64,000 bases of DNA from positions 106,214-170,213 of the forward strand of contig URKJ01000004.1 of assembly GCA_900548385.1 (NCBI GenBank), read 5' to 3'. The notes beneath the pieces were generated by a model, which saw nothing but the letters and a program-made list of their open reading frames with translations, did not search any database and was not told where the DNA came from. Numbering within the stretch: the first letter of the stretch is position 1; the number at the start of each line of letters is the position of its first letter. Source of the stretch: an uncultured bacterium (GTDB taxonomy: Bacteria > Verrucomicrobiota > Lentisphaeria > Victivallales > UBA1829). Position numbers and translations under genes: made by a program. Positions 10,001 to 17,721 of this stretch are shown in pieces.

Positions 10001-10239
10001 TAGTGCAACGGTTCATGCAGCAATGTCTGGCGACCGGAGACCTTCAAAACCCCATTGCCATTATTCTCTCGGAACAAATCTCCCCGGGGCTGAGACCATT
10101 TTTTGCTGAAACAACGAAGTTCCAATGTAGCAGGACCAATCTTGATACTGCCGTTTTTCTCAAAGGACAGTTCAGTTCCGGCAAGAGAAAAACACAGTAA
10201 AAAAACTGAAAAAAAGCACAATAACCCGTTTCTTGTCAT
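7003..10239 (-). CDS. Giant secreted (beta/alpha)8-barrel glycosidase, paralogue 1
   Basis: 1,078 aa. Signal peptide 1-20 (FFSVFLLCFSLAG); beta-rich regions to about 450, including the signature GGWNDQGPQNDL (236-247); a barrel from about 475 ('RIRIYGTNLCFSANYL', 'GFNSIRIHHYD') with candidate acid/base E624 in 'YNLVNEE' and nucleophile E762 in 'VVTEFNYVSPN'; then a C-terminal beta domain. The layout fits clan-A (GH5-like) enzymes, but I cannot name the family or substrate. Three paralogues share the architecture (46299, 50709 and the interrupted 59942). It starts 13 bp after the pseudopilin stop and is followed by GH172. Inferred role: first extracellular attack on a polysaccharide. Confidence 0.75.
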   Translation of the reverse strand: MTRNGLLCFFSVFLLCFSLAGTELSFEKNGSIKIGPATLELRCFSKKWSQPRGDLFRENNGNGVLKVSGRQTLLHEPLHYTATLRKIGDGNYRFRAEIMLEKIQELPFFGVALSLPVNNGPFEVCVDQKPFPIPEAYNGKSIPGVKNNAREVILNLTGGTRLTVKGQFDLSCQDNRRFQNGDSVELRFSGTPGSGMLSRAVIDLELSLQTIKCTPLNIRGIANMGFADDVGDNGKGGWNDQGPQNDLSSFDKTEVQAENARFAIIDPKTNNGKSAVVMGRTVKLYSVTLNLPEGTSGRSLVMLHATCWTPASKLPLGDITVTFADGSTQKFPVSLQDDSGNWHNPTARKNAAVAWKGVNPCAQVGLYAAPFNLKRNDPRKIKLELNRHPRHNNVMWMIAGISLADQPFRFTQARKDFYIKAGNGWRPLEFRKGIVAGSPLDFSHFVDAPAGKYGRIISRPDGTLGFSGAPEKRIRIYGTNLCFSANYLTTKEADTLAQTLRQVGFNSIRIHHYDTELLDPNANDSLTFDARKLDQLDYLIATMAKAGLYTTIDLYCSRIFKPGDNIPECKKYGISAMKPLLPVSRAAMENWKAFVKKLLEHRNPYTGKEWRNDPAIWLYNLVNEECLEFCYTHADMKPVYDEKYQRWLKNKGFTASSHRQSQFFNELQSRVLDEQLAYLRNELRVNAMLTSLNHAEFVRLTELRHKFDLVDNHSYHDHPFFPFASWKLPSSQNQLSAIHGMARLPRELMPTRIFGKPFVVTEFNYVSPNMFRAEGGPLMGAYAALQNWDGLYRFAWSHGRGSITNIRPPTTFNECNDPLMQLSDRIISMLFQQGNIRAAAEKYAYDIPQNIFATDLPSHFPAEFSELGLIVQIGSVFGSNPVPAGVRRLPASQGTDPQALKDARISALWIKAIRSRTAKSSTGEISLDAKNKTFTVKANKVECAILSKGSIGDGFMRIRNASGFQTIAIMALDDRPLRESRRLLCLHLTEISNTEACFANEERTLYRAHGKLPILLRRGTADIEFDTSAQYTVTALKTDGSIAGKLPGSVQNGRFTFTVDTASYPCGVMAVLLERDQK

Positions 10240-10252
10240 AAAATCACCTCAC

Positions 10253-10987
10253 TCAAAAATCTCTATATGGGTTCCAATATTTGACCAAATTGAGCGAGCT
10301 GTGTCCAACTGCTGCAACATGATTATCGAAAAAGAGAACATTCACCCGGTTGCTATGCATATAGGCAACCCCTACTGCTGTTAAATATTTATTAGGGTTG
10401 TTCTTTGAAATATGCTTCCAGTGGAACGCCTGCCAATCGCTTTCCATATTGGATGCATTGTAAACCTCAATATGATGGGGCGCCTGGGGATTTCTTACCC
10501 GAGTAAATTTGTGGAAACCCCAATCCCCGGTACCATCTCCAATAAACTGCTGACTGTTTTTTGCATAGATAAAATATCTGTAAAGACCATCCTTCAAGAT
10601 CCTTTCCGGTAGAGGTTTACTGGGACAAAGCATGGATTTGGGAGTTATACTCCCTGTCTCCTCATTCAAATGAGTCGCTGTCACTTTCGTAAGATTGGGA
10701 TGGGAAATTCCCAAATAACTGTAAAAAGACTTGTCATAAATCCATGGGCTCCCCCCCTTGTCGTTGCTGCTGGCCCGGATGGCGAAATCATCGAAATCAG
10801 AGGAATAAAGAAGGTTGGCATTGCCGAGGGTTTTCATGTTGTTGATACAGGTGATTGCATGGGCCTTTTCCCGTGCTTTGTTCAACGCCGGCAGCAACAG
10901 TCCTGCAAGTATTGCAATAATTGCAATTACTACCAAAAGTTCTATGAGGGTGAATTTTCTTGACTTTCTTTTTTTCTTTTTCTGCAT
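10253..10987 (-). CDS. Type II secretion-like pseudopilin (cassette 2)
   Basis: 244 aa. SRKFTLIELLVVIAIIAILAG followed by LLPALNKAREKAH marks the pseudopilin N-helix; Glu+5 is present and Lys occupies -1. The C-terminal motif is H-x9-DN (MHSNRVNVLFFDNH), a variant of H-x9-DG. AAGGAG precedes the ATG and a near-consensus promoter lies at 11034-11062. First gene of an operon with the giant barrel enzyme and GH172. The N-terminal coding region resembles that of the cassette 1 pseudopilin closely at the DNA level, while the globular parts differ, as expected for adaptors that diverge with their partner enzyme. Confidence 0.85.
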   Translation of the reverse strand: MQKKKKRKSRKFTLIELLVVIAIIAILAGLLLPALNKAREKAHAITCINNMKTLGNANLLYSSDFDDFAIRASSNDKGGSPWIYDKSFYSYLGISHPNLTKVTATHLNEETGSITPKSMLCPSKPLPERILKDGLYRYFIYAKNSQQFIGDGTGDWGFHKFTRVRNPQAPHHIEVYNASNMESDWQAFHWKHISKNNPNKYLTAVGVAYMHSNRVNVLFFDNHVAAVGHSSLNLVKYWNPYRDF

Positions 10988-11033
10988 ATTTTTCTCCTTA
11001 TGTTTTGTTTATGGCAAACTCCGCCACATATTA

Positions 11034-11062
11034 ATTATATTACAAAACATCTGAAAAGTCAA
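11034..11062 (-). promoter_or_regulatory. Sigma70-type promoter of cassette 2
   Basis: Minus strand: TTGACT (11062-11057), 17-bp spacer with TTTCAGATGTTTTG, TATAAT (11039-11034). It matches the cassette 1 promoter closely. Confidence 0.8.
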
Positions 11063-11089
11063 TCCCCTTTTTTCTAGATAATTTATTTT

Positions 11090-11287
11090 TTTCAATCCCG
11101 GATCAACTGTTTGGCTTTACGGTTTTTCCCAGAGCGGATCCGGTCCGGCGTCAGCGCCGATCCGAAAAGAGTTTACGTTAATCGTTATCAGAGAGGAATA
11201 AGAAGCCATGCCGTTGCATCCGGATTCCTGCTGCCGGACGATCCATTCTATAAGAAGAGCTGCGGCAGAGTCTGTACCGTGATCGGG
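11090..11287 (-). pseudogene. Degraded copy of the GntR/LacI-type regulator
   Basis: Blocks resemble the regulator at 4189-5265: a match to its extreme 3' end (GAGCGGATCCGGTCC, GCGCCGATC, AAAGAGTTTACGT) and a block matching its middle (GAGCTGCGGCAGAGTC), then an abrupt jump into repeat A. About two thirds of the gene, including the DNA-binding domain, is gone and no frame survives. The second cassette therefore has no regulator of its own. Confidence 0.75.
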
Positions 11288-11499
11288 AAAATCAATAGGG
11301 GGAATCGTATTTTTCTGAAAATATTCCGGAAAAATATGCAAAAAGATACCGTTTTCAAATTGCATATCCGGGATTTCATGCTATATCATCCCTATAAATA
11401 TGATTGATAACCTGATTATGACGGGAGAATTTCATGGATACGCTTGAGCTGCTGAAAGAACTGGTTGCCATTCCCAGCGTGAATCCGCGCTGTATCCGG
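11284..11499 (+). repeat. Direct repeat A, right copy
   Basis: Partner of 5323-5538. This copy leads into the intact M20 peptidase, so it is probably the ancestral position. It contains a possible promoter (TTGCAT 11360-11365, 16 bp, TATATC 11382-11387) for the peptidase. Confidence 0.9.
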
Positions 11500-12573
11500 T
11501 ATCGCGACGATCTGGCGGGGGAAGCCCGCATTGCCGATTATCTCTGTTTGCTTGCCAGCCGGCACGGAATCCGGCAGAGACGGGTGGAACCGGTTGCCGG
11601 ACGCCCGACGGTCATTCTTGAACTTCCCGCAAAGGACGGGAATCCGGAAGCTCCGCTTCTTGCCTGCTTCGCCCATACCGACACAGTATGGGTACCGGAA
11701 ATGCCCGATCCATTCCGGGTGACGCTTCAGGAGGACGGCTGTTATCACGGCCTTGGTGTCACGGATGACAAAGGATCGCTTGCCGCGGCGCTGCTTGCAC
11801 TGTTTGAACTGAAACGGCGCGGCGGGGCGGGCTGCCGGTTCGCCGTGGCCTGCACCTGTGACGAGGAGGCGGGTTTTCTCGGCGCGGAATCCATTCTTAC
11901 CGATCATCTTGCTCCGGATGCGGCGATTGTCATGGAGGGAACTTCGCTGGATGTGATCACCGCCCATAAAGGAACGGTCCGCTGGAAAGTGACCACGCGC
12001 GGCGTTTCGGTTCATTCCAGTCTGGTTCCCGCAGGAGACAACGCCATTTACAAAGCGGCGCGGCTGGTGCTTGCACTGGAAGAGCTTGCAAAAGAGCTGT
12101 TTGCGCGTCCGCAGCATAAGAGACTCCGTTTTCCGACTCTGAGCGTCGGGACGATCAACGGGGGGACTCAGCCGAATTCCGTTCCCGATTTCTGCGAGAT
12201 CATGCTGGACCGCCGTCTGCTGCCGCATGAAACCGTGGAGCAGGCGAGAGCGGAGGTGTGCGCGGCAATGGACGGTGTGGCGGAATACGAGATCAGCGAG
12301 CCGACCCTTTACTCCGCCGCGTTCGAGATTGATGAAAACGCTCCGTTTGTCCGGAGTATGCTGGAAGAGGCGCGCCGGATCAAGCCGGATGCTCAGATAC
12401 GCGGACTGTACTGTTCGACGGAGGCGGGCAATACCGGCGGTTTCCGTATCCCGTCGGTGGTGTTCGGTCCCGGCGATGTCTCCTGCGCGCATTCCGTGCG
12501 GGAACGCATTGAATTGGCGGAGATCGACAAGGCCGCCGCGGTAATTGTCAACATGGCGGAAAAATTCTGCTGA
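11434..12573 (+). CDS. M20-family zinc metallopeptidase (ArgE/DapE-like)
   Basis: 379 aa. Zinc-site motifs in order: H81-T-D83 in 'CFAHTDTVW', 'GLGVTDDKGS' around D111-D112, and 'TCDEEAGFLGAES' with E144-E145. The dimerisation (lid) domain is seen at 'AHKGTVRWKVTTRGVSVHSS' and a final His in 'SCAHSVRERI'. This set fits cytoplasmic M20 deacylases or dipeptidases (acetylornithine deacetylase, DapE, peptidase T group); the substrate cannot be fixed from sequence. Its first 22 codons are duplicated at 5473. It is followed after 19 bp by a membrane protein gene. Confidence 0.85.
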   Translation: MDTLELLKELVAIPSVNPRCIRYRDDLAGEARIADYLCLLASRHGIRQRRVEPVAGRPTVILELPAKDGNPEAPLLACFAHTDTVWVPEMPDPFRVTLQEDGCYHGLGVTDDKGSLAAALLALFELKRRGGAGCRFAVACTCDEEAGFLGAESILTDHLAPDAAIVMEGTSLDVITAHKGTVRWKVTTRGVSVHSSLVPAGDNAIYKAARLVLALEELAKELFARPQHKRLRFPTLSVGTINGGTQPNSVPDFCEIMLDRRLLPHETVEQARAEVCAAMDGVAEYEISEPTLYSAAFEIDENAPFVRSMLEEARRIKPDAQIRGLYCSTEAGNTGGFRIPSVVFGPGDVSCAHSVRERIELAEIDKAAAVIVNMAEKFC

Positions 12574-12592
12574 ACATACGAGGAGAGAAATT

Positions 12593-13510
12593 ATGGTTCC
12601 AACAATCCGGGGTGCAATCACAGAGTCGTGGCGGAAAATGAAAGAGGTCCTGTTCCAGCCGTTCAGCTGGGGCGTCTGGGTGAGCCTGACGCTCGGTTTG
12701 TGGCTTGCCAGACTCGGTGAGGGCGGCTTCCGCGCCAACATCAATCTGTCCAGATCTTTTATCCGGAAGAAATTCGGGTCATTCGAGGAGTTTTCCGGAA
12801 TTTTGGAACCATTCGCAAATGAACTGGGGATCAGCGGCCTTGCTCTGCTTGTTGCCATCGGCGCCGTTCTTTTTATTGTCGTGGTGGTACTTGGCTTTCT
12901 TCTGTTGTGGGTCCGCTGCCGCTCCCGGTTCATCGTGCTGGATATGCTGGTGAGGGGTGTTCACGCGGAGACGTTCGGTTCCCGCTGGGGCCGGTTCCGC
13001 CGTCAGGGGAACTCCCTGTTCTGGACGCTTCTGCTGCTGGGGGTGCTGATCTTCCTGTGCATCTGCGGCATGGCGCTTTTTGTGGTTCTGCTGCTTATTG
13101 CGCTGATAGGCGGCGGGAACAGTTTGTCCCCGGTATTTCCGCTGATCGTTGTCTGCATGGTTCCGCTCCTGCTGTTCGCGGCAGCTCTTGGGTTTTATAC
13201 GTCGCTGTTTCTGGACTATTGTTCCCTGCAGATGTACCGGACCGACTGTTCCGGAATGGAGGCCTGGCAGGTGTTCAACCGGAAACTGCTGGAGCGGCCG
13301 GGAGTGTTTTTCCGGTATTGCGTCGGGCTGGTCCTGATTGCGCTGCTGATCATGGGGGCTGCGGTACTGCTTTCCTGCGCGACCTGCTGTATCGGGCTGA
13401 TCTTCCTGCTGCTTCCGTTTGTTTCCACAATGGTTCTGCTTCCGGTCCTCTATGTCCGCTGGCAGTATATTCTGGAATTTTTCGACAATCCGGAAATGCT
13501 GAATCAGTGA
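12593..13510 (+). CDS. Polytopic membrane protein of unknown function
   Basis: 305 aa. Start placed at ATG 12593 because AGGAGAG lies just upstream; an earlier in-frame start overlaps the peptidase. After an amphipathic N-terminus there are about five to six hydrophobic segments, the clearest at residues about 80-105, 145-170, 180-205 and 250-290. Between the first two is 'RCRSRFIVLDMLVRG', a pattern seen in conserved bacterial membrane proteins of unknown role. No catalytic motif. Probably in the inner membrane and co-transcribed with the M20 peptidase. Confidence 0.75.
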   Translation: MVPTIRGAITESWRKMKEVLFQPFSWGVWVSLTLGLWLARLGEGGFRANINLSRSFIRKKFGSFEEFSGILEPFANELGISGLALLVAIGAVLFIVVVVLGFLLLWVRCRSRFIVLDMLVRGVHAETFGSRWGRFRRQGNSLFWTLLLLGVLIFLCICGMALFVVLLLIALIGGGNSLSPVFPLIVVCMVPLLLFAAALGFYTSLFLDYCSLQMYRTDCSGMEAWQVFNRKLLERPGVFFRYCVGLVLIALLIMGAAVLLSCATCCIGLIFLLLPFVSTMVLLPVLYVRWQYILEFFDNPEMLNQ

Positions 13511-13663
13511 AAACGGCCTTGCGGGAACCGTCTTTTTCCCCGGAATGAACTTTCCTGTTTGCCTGCGGTCTAAAAGTTTGTGTTTTTATTCACTTTTAAA
13601 TTTGCCTTTCCCGGTTTACGGCGTAAAGTGTGAAGAACAGAAACGAAGAAAGGGCGGGGAATT

Positions 13664-16111
13664 ATGAACGGATCGAACCAATCACAAGGAAATAGCATGC
13701 ACGACAGTCTTGATTTTATGTTACCGGAAAAAATGAACATCCCGGCGCTTCCGCTGAGCGGGACACTTGTGTTTCCGTATGCGCTGACGCCGCTGGTGAT
13801 CGACGGGGAATCTTCCATTCAACTGGTCACGCGGGTTGCAAACGGAACGGATAAACTGATCGCTCTGTTCCCGGAGATCCCGCCGCAGGATGAGAACGGA
13901 GTTCCGGAGATCAATGTGGACACCTTTACCATGGATGAGAAGAAACTCTCCGTGATCGGCGTTGCGGGGCGTGTCGTGAAACACGTCAAGTTCCCCGACG
14001 AGACCGACCGGGTTCTGATCCGCGGGCTCTCCCGGATCCGGTTTCTCGGATTTCATCCGGAGGACCACTCCGCCGAAGTCGAACGTCTTGTGGAAGCGGA
14101 CGACGACAATGTGGAAGTTTCCGCGATGACGAAAAATGCCGTCCGGCAGTTTCAGGAGATCATTTCGTATTCTCCGAATTTTCCGGAAGAGCTCAAGATC
14201 GCGGTGCTGAATCTTCAGGACAATACCCGCATCGTTGATCTGATCGCGGACACGATCAATATATCCTATGCGGAAAAGCTGGAAATCCTTACGCTTCCGA
14301 GTCTTCAGGAGCGTCTTCAGCTGCTGACGATCCTGCTGAACCGGGAAGTCGAAGTGCTCAAGCTCGGTTCGGAGATTCAGACGCAGGTGCATAATGCGCT
14401 CGGCAAATCCCAGCGGGAATTCTTCCTGCGGGAGCAGCTGCGCACCATCAAGGAGGAACTCGGCGAGGAGTCCAAGAATCCCGACATCGTGTCGATCGAG
14501 GAACGGCTTGCCAAGCTGAATGCTCCGCCGCATGTGGTTGAGACCGTCAAAAAAGAGACGGAGCGGTTGAACATGATCCCGCAGGCGTCGGGGGAATATA
14601 CGATTGCTTACAATTACATTGACTGGATTCTTTCGCTTCCGTGGCAGACCTACACCGAAGACCGGCTTGACGTCTCCGAAGCGGAACGGATTCTCAACAA
14701 GGATCATTTCGGGCTCAAAGACGTCAAGGAGCGGATTCTGGAATTCCTTTCGGTCCTGCAGCTGAAAAAAGACAAGAAGTCGCCGATCCTCTGCTTTGCG
14801 GGTCCTCCGGGAGTCGGCAAAACGTCGCTTGGAAAATCCATTGCCAATGCGATGGGGCGCAAGTTTGTACGCATGTCGCTCGGCGGGATGAAAGACGAGG
14901 CGGAGATCCGCGGACACCGCCGGACGTATCTCGGAGCTCTGCCGGGACGCATCCTGCAGGGTCTCAAAAAAGCCGGGGTTTCCAATCCCGTGTTCATGCT
15001 GGATGAGATCGACAAGATCGGTTCGGATTTCCGGGGCGATCCCGCATCCGCTCTGCTGGAGGTGCTTGATCCGCAGCAGAACAGCGCGTTCAACGATCAT
15101 TTCCTGGAGCTGGATTATGACCTGAGTTCGGTGATGTTCATCGCCACGGCGAATATGCTGGACACCATTCCGCCGCCGCTGCTGGACCGGATGGATATTA
15201 TTACGCTGCCGGGATATACGCCGTATGAAAAGCGGCAGATCGCCCGGAAATATCTGGTTCCGCGCCAGATGAAGGAAAACGGACTCGACGGCGTGAAGCT
15301 GACTTTCCCGCTGAAGTCGATAGACCGGATCATCAATTCCTATACGCGGGAAGCCGGGGTGCGTTCGCTGGAGCGGACAATCGGCAGTGTGCTGCGCAAG
15401 GTGGCGAAACAGGTCGTGGAAAAGAAGTTCGATCCGGTAAAGGACTCGGAGATCACGCCGGAAGATGTGCATAAATTCCTCGGAGCCCCCCGTTTCCTTG
15501 CAGACGAGGTGTCTCCGAAACCGGAAGTCGGAGTCGCCACCGGCATGGCATGGACGAGCGTCGGCGGAACCACGCTTCAGGTTGAGTCGATCCGCATGAG
15601 CGGCAAAGGGGAACTCAAGCTGACCGGATCGCTTGGCGATGTGATGAAGGAAAGCGCGCTTGCCGCATTCAGTTTCATCCGCAGCCGGGCGGATGAATTC
15701 GGCATTGATCCCGAAGTCTTCCAGAAGAACGATTTTCATATCCATGTCCCGGACGGAGCTACGCCGAAAGACGGGCCTTCCGCCGGGGTGACGCTGGCGA
15801 CGGCGATCTTTTCCCTGCTGACCGGGAAGCCGGTCCGCAACGATTTTGCCATGACCGGCGAGATCACTTTGCGCGGACATGTTACGGCGGTCGGCGGCAT
15901 TAAGGAAAAGGTGATCGGAGCGCTCCGTGCAGGAGTCCGCAACATCATTCTGCCGGAAGAGAACCGGAAAGATCTGGAAAACGTTCCGGACGAGGTCCGG
16001 GAAAAACTGACGTTCCATTTCGTTTCCGACGTCACCCGCGCCTGGGAACTGACGGTTGCCGGCTATAATAAGAGCGGTCATGGAAAAAACAGGAAAAAAA
16101 CGGAAAAATAA
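13664..16111 (+). CDS. lon: ATP-dependent Lon protease
   Basis: 815 aa, the full length for LonA. The N-terminal substrate-binding domain spans about 25-220; a helical linker follows; the AAA+ module has Walker A GPPGVGKTS near residue 380, Walker B 'FMLDEIDKIG', and arginine-finger and sensor regions. The protease domain has the catalytic dyad Ser in 'DGPSAGVTLATA' (about 705) and Lys in 'GGIKEKVIGALRAG' (about 748). Role: cytoplasmic degradation of misfolded and regulatory proteins. AGGGCGGGG lies 4 nt before the ATG. The stop codon overlaps the next start (TAATG). No CIRCE element is visible upstream. Confidence 0.97.
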   Translation: MNGSNQSQGNSMHDSLDFMLPEKMNIPALPLSGTLVFPYALTPLVIDGESSIQLVTRVANGTDKLIALFPEIPPQDENGVPEINVDTFTMDEKKLSVIGVAGRVVKHVKFPDETDRVLIRGLSRIRFLGFHPEDHSAEVERLVEADDDNVEVSAMTKNAVRQFQEIISYSPNFPEELKIAVLNLQDNTRIVDLIADTINISYAEKLEILTLPSLQERLQLLTILLNREVEVLKLGSEIQTQVHNALGKSQREFFLREQLRTIKEELGEESKNPDIVSIEERLAKLNAPPHVVETVKKETERLNMIPQASGEYTIAYNYIDWILSLPWQTYTEDRLDVSEAERILNKDHFGLKDVKERILEFLSVLQLKKDKKSPILCFAGPPGVGKTSLGKSIANAMGRKFVRMSLGGMKDEAEIRGHRRTYLGALPGRILQGLKKAGVSNPVFMLDEIDKIGSDFRGDPASALLEVLDPQQNSAFNDHFLELDYDLSSVMFIATANMLDTIPPPLLDRMDIITLPGYTPYEKRQIARKYLVPRQMKENGLDGVKLTFPLKSIDRIINSYTREAGVRSLERTIGSVLRKVAKQVVEKKFDPVKDSEITPEDVHKFLGAPRFLADEVSPKPEVGVATGMAWTSVGGTTLQVESIRMSGKGELKLTGSLGDVMKESALAAFSFIRSRADEFGIDPEVFQKNDFHIHVPDGATPKDGPSAGVTLATAIFSLLTGKPVRNDFAMTGEITLRGHVTAVGGIKEKVIGALRAGVRNIILPEENRKDLENVPDEVREKLTFHFVSDVTRAWELTVAGYNKSGHGKNRKKTEK

Positions 16112-16836
16112 TGAAAACGGTATTTTGTCTTCTCTTCGCCGTATTCCTCTGCGGTGCGTTTGCCGCGGAGGGACAGCCGGATAAAGCGCTCAGCGCGGAA
16201 CAGTTCGTGAACGTGGTCCGTACACCGCCCGGACGGGAAAGCTGGGGAATTCTGGAGGGAAAGGCGTCGCACCGGCGCCGGGGAGCGTCGACTGTGGAGG
16301 CGCCGATCCGGTTTTCGGTGTTGTTCACCCGTTCCCGGACGATCGCTCAGATCGTGTTCAACGGTAATGAAATTTACGATGTGGCGCAGTCTTATACTGC
16401 GCCGTTCGCATCGTCGATTGATATGCGCGAACCGGGAGGCAGGCAGAGCCTGAACGATTTCGGTTTGCGACCGGAAGATCTGACGATGAATTTCATCTTC
16501 TGGCCGTTGAAACGGGAGCTGGAGCCGGATTCCGTGCGCGGAGTCGCCTGCCGGGTGATGGTATTCGAATCGCCCGCGGGCAAAGAGAGTGTAAAAGTGT
16601 ATATTGCACGGGATTACTATTCGCCGATGAAAGTGGAGTGGTTCAATGTTCCCGCGGCGAAGATTTCCGGTCGGGCATTCCGCACGTTGGAAGTGACGTC
16701 GTTCCGGAAAAGCGGAGACCTGTGGGTGGTCGGTGCGCTTTCCCTGTTCGGGCCCGGCTGGCGGACGGTGGTTGATTTTCCCGATTCAAAGGCGGGACTG
16801 ACGAAAGACGGTGTGGCAAAAGAGCTGTTCCGGTGA
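16111..16836 (+). CDS. LolA-like outer-membrane lipoprotein-sorting protein
   Basis: 241 aa with a signal peptide (MKTVFCLLFAVFLCGAFAA). The rest is beta-rich without acidic catalytic motifs: 'SVLFTRSRTIAQIVFNGNEIYDVAQ', 'FIFWPLKREL', 'ARDYYSPMKVEW', 'RTLEVTSFRKSGDLWVVG'. This fits the LolA/LolB-like fold (outer membrane lipoprotein-sorting protein family) found in Verrucomicrobiota and Lentisphaerota. Probable location: periplasm, carrying a lipid or lipoprotein. It starts on the last base of the lon stop, so the two are translationally coupled, and it runs into the AraC gene. Lipoprotein transport itself is not demonstrated for this subfamily. Confidence 0.65.
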   Translation: MKTVFCLLFAVFLCGAFAAEGQPDKALSAEQFVNVVRTPPGRESWGILEGKASHRRRGASTVEAPIRFSVLFTRSRTIAQIVFNGNEIYDVAQSYTAPFASSIDMREPGGRQSLNDFGLRPEDLTMNFIFWPLKRELEPDSVRGVACRVMVFESPAGKESVKVYIARDYYSPMKVEWFNVPAAKISGRAFRTLEVTSFRKSGDLWVVGALSLFGPGWRTVVDFPDSKAGLTKDGVAKELFR

Positions 16837-16840
16837 GCAG

Positions 16841-17647
16841 ATGGCGGATGAGGCTTTCATTTCATCGTCGCACGAGTTTGTAATCGGGATGAACCGGCAC
16901 GGCGAAGTGCGGCAGTTCCGGCAGAGTATTTCCGACCGTTGGGGCGGACTTTTTCTGCTGGAGGGGGAAGGCGTGATTGCGCTCGGTGATGCCCGCCAGC
17001 CGCTTGTTCCGGGTGATTTCATCCTGTACGAGCCGTTCCATGTCCATTCGTTTGCCTCCTGTACGGTTCCGTGGACGTATTTCTGGTTTCATTTTGCAGT
17101 GCGCCCCCATGTCAGGCTCGAACGATTGACAGCCAATACCGCGATCCCTGATGTGTATCTGGCGCATTTCGACGGTGCGGAACGGGAGTTGGTCTCCCGG
17201 ACCCTCCGGGAAGCTCTGGAACTCAAGCTGCAGAGCTTGCGGGGAGAGGGCGGAGCACTGTCGTTTCTGCTGATCGAAACGGTGATTCAGCGTCTCTGCG
17301 ACCGTATTCAGGAGACGAACACATTGTCTGACCCGCGCATCGTGCGCGCCAGACGGCTTCTGCTGCTTGCGGACGGCTCGGATATGGAGTCGATTGCCCG
17401 TGAGTGCGGAATGTCGCATACCGCATTTTACAATCTGTTCCGCCGCAAGACAGGAAGTTCGCCCCGCGCGTTCCGGGAACGCGCCCTGATGGAACGCGCC
17501 AAGCAATATTTGGAATATACCGGTTTTTCGATGCAGGAGATCGCGATTCAGCTCGGAATGCCCGACCAGTTCTATTTTTCCGCCCGATTTAAGAAATATA
17601 CGGGTCAGACCCCTTCCCGCTACCGTGCGGAAAAACGCGGTTTGTAG
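16841..17647 (+). CDS. AraC-family transcriptional regulator with cupin domain
   Basis: 268 aa from ATG 16841 (GGTGAG upstream); a GTG at 16811 would add ten residues and overlap the previous gene. Residues about 20-100 form an AraC-type cupin ('LVPGDFILYEPFHVHSF', 'TYFWFHFAV'). Residues about 165-262 hold the two HTHs ('MESIARECGMSHTAFYNLFRRKTGSSPRAF', 'SMQEIAIQLGMPDQFYFSARFKKYTGQTPSRYR'). A sugar-responsive activator is likely, and the metallophosphoesterase 75 bp downstream is a possible target. It ends in TAG, evidence that TAG works as a normal stop in this genome. Confidence 0.9.
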   Translation: MADEAFISSSHEFVIGMNRHGEVRQFRQSISDRWGGLFLLEGEGVIALGDARQPLVPGDFILYEPFHVHSFASCTVPWTYFWFHFAVRPHVRLERLTANTAIPDVYLAHFDGAERELVSRTLREALELKLQSLRGEGGALSFLLIETVIQRLCDRIQETNTLSDPRIVRARRLLLLADGSDMESIARECGMSHTAFYNLFRRKTGSSPRAFRERALMERAKQYLEYTGFSMQEIAIQLGMPDQFYFSARFKKYTGQTPSRYRAEKRGL

Positions 17648-17659
17648 ATCCCGCCGCCA

Positions 17660-17687
17660 TTGCATTTCCCTGAACTCCGCCTATATT
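17660..17687 (+). promoter_or_regulatory. Candidate promoter of the metallophosphoesterase
   Basis: TTGCAT, 16-bp spacer, TATATT, 35 bp before the start codon. Moderate match. Confidence 0.4.
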
Positions 17688-17721
17688 ATTTGCAATATAC
17701 ATTAAAAAACAAGGGAGTGGA

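Noticed and set aside
5323..11499. Composite transposon or IS insertion as cause of the direct repeats
   Set aside because: No transposase, no terminal inverted repeats, and the repeats are far longer than target-site duplications and include host gene sequence.
13721..16081. 786-codon open frame antisense to lon
   Set aside because: Shadow of a strongly conserved gene; no ribosome-binding site or motifs.
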